64,000 nt of DNA. It comes from Flammeovirgaceae bacterium UBA5585 (lineage in GTDB: Bacteria; Bacteroidota; Bacteroidia; Cytophagales; Cyclobacteriaceae). The stretch is taken from assembly GCA_002425185.1 (NCBI GenBank), contig DILT01000010.1, positions 186,001 through 250,000 of the forward strand, given 5' to 3'. The stretch's first letter is position 1, and every line of letters begins with the position of its first letter. Under the pieces are notes generated by a model. That model was not told where the DNA came from. It saw only the letters and a program-made list of their open reading frames with translations, and did no database searches. Shown piece after piece: positions 61,590 to 64,000 of the stretch. Both the position numbers and the translations under genes were made by a program.

Positions 61590-62837
61590 ATGAAAAAAAT
61601 AGCAGGCAGTTTAGTATATGGTTTTGTGTTGATGACCTTGCCTTTATTCGCACAAAAGATTGATGAAGTACGCATGGCACGTGATATTTCCGTAGCGGAA
61701 AGTGTTTTGAAAACATTAATCCGGCAACAATTCGATCAGCAACGGATGTTTTTTAACCTCGAAGTAGAGGGAAGTTATCAGGCCGGTTATGGTGTCACCT
61801 TTCGGTTGCCGGCCGATTTTACGATGCCCATTGCTATGAGTTTTTCAGGCGATTTTGGTGATGTGATGTGGATGGACGGGCAGCCGCGCCCTGGATCTTT
61901 TTCATATTCGATAACAAGTCCTTCAAGTCGCGAAGTGCAGGTGTTGGAACAACAAGCCCGGGAACAAGTGCAACAGGCGAAGGAATTGGAACACCGCGCT
62001 CGTGAGGAAGATCAGCGTGTCAGATTGAAGGGGAGGGCAGCTACCAGAAATTCATCGATGGATTTGGACAGCGTGCGAAATGCTTACAACGAAAGGCTTG
62101 TGGTTGCCATTAAAGATTTTCTGGTCGACTATGGGGATATGATCAGTCAGCTTGGAGCCAATGAGCGCATCGTTATTACCAACCGCGGTGAGCGGCCACG
62201 GGTATGGGTGAATCAGTTTTTCTCTTCGCCTAAGCGATCCTACCTTTCGGCAGAAATTTCCAAGGCTGAAATCTCAGCCTTTAAGCAAGGCAAGCTCACG
62301 CGTGATCAGGCCATTGGAAAAATTAAAGTGGTGAACACTGAATCAGTTGATACCGTTGAGCCTGACCTGGAGTTGTTCTCTAGTATTTTTAACCGGCTTT
62401 ATCGTTCTGATTTGGCGACAACCTATTTTACCGATGAAGGCATCTACTTTGAGCGGTTAAAAGATTTTGGCGCAGTGTATTACATGCGTGTTTACAGCAG
62501 TAACCAAAGCAGAAATTCTGGTTTGTTCAATATGCCTACAGCAAAAATAACCGATGTTGATCAGGCTGCGCGCGATAAAAAGGTTAAAGAGATGTATCCG
62601 GCTTTCGAAAAAGAACTCAAGGAAAATTTGGTCGAATATGGTCGTACCGTTAAGAGTTTGGGGGACAATGAATCGCTGGTATTTAACGTTGTAATTACCA
62701 AATGCGAGGGTTGTGGTATTCCATCATCGCTTGAACTTTCGTTGAAGAGCGCTGTATTAAAAGAGTATTCTGCCGGAAAAATCAACAAAGATGCGGCCAT
62801 TGGAAAAATTTCGGTGAAAAAAGGCCAGAACCAGTAA
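61590..62837 (+). CDS. Exported protein with internally duplicated domain, ECF operon member
   Basis: 415 residues with a signal peptide (LMTLPLFAQ). No family was recognised. The region about 25-248 and the region about 258-409 look like two copies of one unit: GYGVTFRLP/DFGAVYYMRV strands, then LVDYGDMISQLGANE/LVEYGRTVKSLGDNE, and ending QAIGKIKV/AAIGKISV. A coiled, Gln/Glu/Arg-rich linker (about 117-150) lies between the parts of the first unit. It is 9 bp after the putative anti-sigma gene and is the likely effector or sensor of that sigma system. Confidence 0.75.
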   Translation: MKKIAGSLVYGFVLMTLPLFAQKIDEVRMARDISVAESVLKTLIRQQFDQQRMFFNLEVEGSYQAGYGVTFRLPADFTMPIAMSFSGDFGDVMWMDGQPRPGSFSYSITSPSSREVQVLEQQAREQVQQAKELEHRAREEDQRVRLKGRAATRNSSMDLDSVRNAYNERLVVAIKDFLVDYGDMISQLGANERIVITNRGERPRVWVNQFFSSPKRSYLSAEISKAEISAFKQGKLTRDQAIGKIKVVNTESVDTVEPDLELFSSIFNRLYRSDLATTYFTDEGIYFERLKDFGAVYYMRVYSSNQSRNSGLFNMPTAKITDVDQAARDKKVKEMYPAFEKELKENLVEYGRTVKSLGDNESLVFNVVITKCEGCGIPSSLELSLKSAVLKEYSAGKINKDAAIGKISVKKGQNQ

Positions 62838-62915
62838 CCTTGGTCAACACCACGGGTACTTATATAATAGGGTAAGTTATTATTCGGGTGGTTTCGATAT
62901 ACGAGGCTACCCGAT

Positions 62916-62923
62916 TATTTTTG
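62916..62923 (+). promoter_or_regulatory. Predicted -7 box of the adaptor gene
   Basis: TATTTTTG, an exact TAnnTTTG, with TTTC 20 bp upstream (62892-62895) as a near-match -33 and a 24-nt leader. Confidence 0.55.
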
Positions 62924-62947
62924 TACTAAATCCAATCGGGCACTGCT

Positions 62948-64000
62948 ATGAAAAGAAATTTAATGATTGCTGGAGGCTTAGTTGTAGTTTTTGTAATCGG
63001 GTTTGTGATTTACAAGAGCAACACAAAGCGTGATATTGTTGATATTTTTGCTACGGTGCAGCGGGGCACATTTAAGGTAGAGATCGAAACGACAGGTGAA
63101 CTGGAGGCTAAGAACTCAGTAAAGATACAAGCGCCAACACAACTCCGGGAGTATAGGGTTAACAACCTTACTATTCAAAGTATTGTAAACGAAGGTACCG
63201 TGGTTGAGCGCGGAGATTGGATCGCTACGCTTGATCGTTCTGAATTTCAAGGGCGTATTAAGGATAAAGAGATTGAACTGGAAAAGGCACAGGCCAATTT
63301 TGTACAAACGCAGTTAGACACCACTTTGCAATTGCGGCAATCGCGTGATGAGCTCATCAATATGCGCTACGATGTGGATGAGAAAAAAATCATTCTTGAA
63401 CAATCCAAGTTTGAGCCCCCTGCAACCATCAAGCAAAATGAAATTAACCTGGAAAAATCACAGCGCGCACTGGAGCAGGCTTTGGAAAATTATAAGATCA
63501 GGAAAAGACAGAATATTGAGAAGATGCGCACGGTAAATGCTGAACTCCGTAAAGTTCAAAATGAGTATAACGGCATGATGACGCTCAACTCAGCATTTAA
63601 TATTGTTGCTCCTGAGCCTGGCATGGTTATCTATCGCAAGGGTTGGGATAATAAACCAATCAAGGCTGGTTCGCAAATAAGCACCTGGGATCCGGTAGTG
63701 GCCACGCTTCCTGATTTAACAACCATGATGTCGAAAACCTATGTAAACGAAGTGGATGTTAGAAAGGTAAAGCCCGGACAAAAAGTAGAGATAGGTTTAG
63801 ATGCCTATCCCGACAAGAAGCTTTCCGGTCAGGTAATAAACGTAGCCAATGTAGGTGAGCAACGTCCCAATAGCGATGCCAAAGTGTTTCAGGTTGATGT
63901 ACAAATAGCAGGAACAGATCCATCACTGCGGCCGGCCATGACTACCAGTAATAAAATAATAACGATGGTGCTGGACAGTGTACTTTTTATTCCGTTGGAG
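62948..64000 (+). CDS. Partial membrane-fusion (HlyD/MacA-like) efflux adaptor, cut at window end
   Basis: 351 residues are visible from the ATG at 62948 and the frame is still open at base 64000. A short cytoplasmic tip and transmembrane helix (about 5-22) precede a periplasmic lipoyl half (VQRGTFKVEIETTGELEAKNSVKI), a long helical hairpin of about 150 residues (for example ELEKAQANFVQTQLDTT), the second lipoyl half (FNIVAPEPGMVIYRKG) and the start of the beta-barrel domain (KTYVNEVDVRKVKPGQKVEIG). It resembles adaptors for ABC-type (MacB/DevC) or RND pumps; the partner must lie beyond the window. Confidence 0.88.
   Translation, partial: MKRNLMIAGGLVVVFVIGFVIYKSNTKRDIVDIFATVQRGTFKVEIETTGELEAKNSVKIQAPTQLREYRVNNLTIQSIVNEGTVVERGDWIATLDRSEFQGRIKDKEIELEKAQANFVQTQLDTTLQLRQSRDELINMRYDVDEKKIILEQSKFEPPATIKQNEINLEKSQRALEQALENYKIRKRQNIEKMRTVNAELRKVQNEYNGMMTLNSAFNIVAPEPGMVIYRKGWDNKPIKAGSQISTWDPVVATLPDLTTMMSKTYVNEVDVRKVKPGQKVEIGLDAYPDKKLSGQVINVANVGEQRPNSDAKVFQVDVQIAGTDPSLRPAMTTSNKIITMVLDSVLFIPLE

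Noticed and set aside
1..64000. Prophage, insertion sequence, integrase or CRISPR-Cas system
   Set aside because: No transposase, integrase, cas gene, terminal repeats or direct-repeat array was seen on either strand.

Overview
The window looks like a chromosomal segment of a Bacteroidota bacterium, most likely order Cytophagales. The evidence is: proteins with both kinds of type IX secretion C-terminal sorting domain (start to 2360 type B, 53721-54428 type A); a PorD/DUF4835 gene; lipoproteins with acidic surface-export signals after the lipid cysteine; TPR-containing histidine kinase architecture; almost no Shine-Dalgarno sequences; and several exact copies of the Bacteroidota -7 box TAnnTTTG. 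No phage, insertion sequence, integrase, CRISPR array or plasmid function was seen. This is mostly core genome with a few accessory islands.

Layout. 1-6101: end of a large secreted type IX cargo protein, a DCC-family protein, fabD, folK, sppA. 6102-7086: a gene-poor stretch with a strong terminator, a run of hairpins that may be a non-coding RNA, and two very small secreted-peptide genes with the same C-terminal ending, divergent from a TPR sensor histidine kinase (7087-9258). This is the most unusual locus in the window. 9319-14602: metG, then pth, rplY, prs, tRNA-Gln and a DUF4136 lipoprotein on the minus strand. 14674-20257: long-form purL, an alpha/beta hydrolase, and an ECF sigma factor with a small membrane protein. 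20357-27120: a TetR-controlled TolC/adaptor/RND efflux operon with a visible palindromic operator over its promoter. 27205-35740: metallophosphoesterase, DoxX, the DUF3999/DUF2339 pair, an aldehyde dehydrogenase, an RRM protein, an NTF2-like protein and slyD. 35848-43463: nhaA, tRNA-Leu, a monooxygenase-like protein, a SAM hydrolase-like protein, phoH, comEC, an enoyl-CoA hydratase and an orphan solute-binding protein. 43549-48646: a paired palindromic repeat, recQ, an AraC regulator, a two-repeat surface lipoprotein and two envelope proteins. 48673-56053: recN and the gene set porD-coaBC-rpoZ-bamD, a type A sorting-domain protein and an OstA/LptA-like protein. 56122-64000: tilS, mdh, a HAD phosphatase with a methyltransferase, an ECF sigma/anti-sigma/duplicated-domain operon, and the start of a membrane-fusion adaptor cut by the window end.

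How the genes work together. Housekeeping functions include fatty acid initiation (fabD), folate (folK), purine and PRPP synthesis (purL, prs), CoA (coaBC), TCA cycle (mdh), translation (metG, tilS, pth, rplY, two tRNAs) and DNA repair (recN, recQ). Envelope biogenesis is strongly represented: bamD, an OstA-like protein, sppA, T9SS cargo and PorD, efflux systems and two ECF sigma loci. Regulation visible in the sequence includes an autoregulated tetR promoter, a perfect palindrome at the doxX start, and -7 boxes so close to several start codons that leaderless or near-leaderless mRNAs are predicted.
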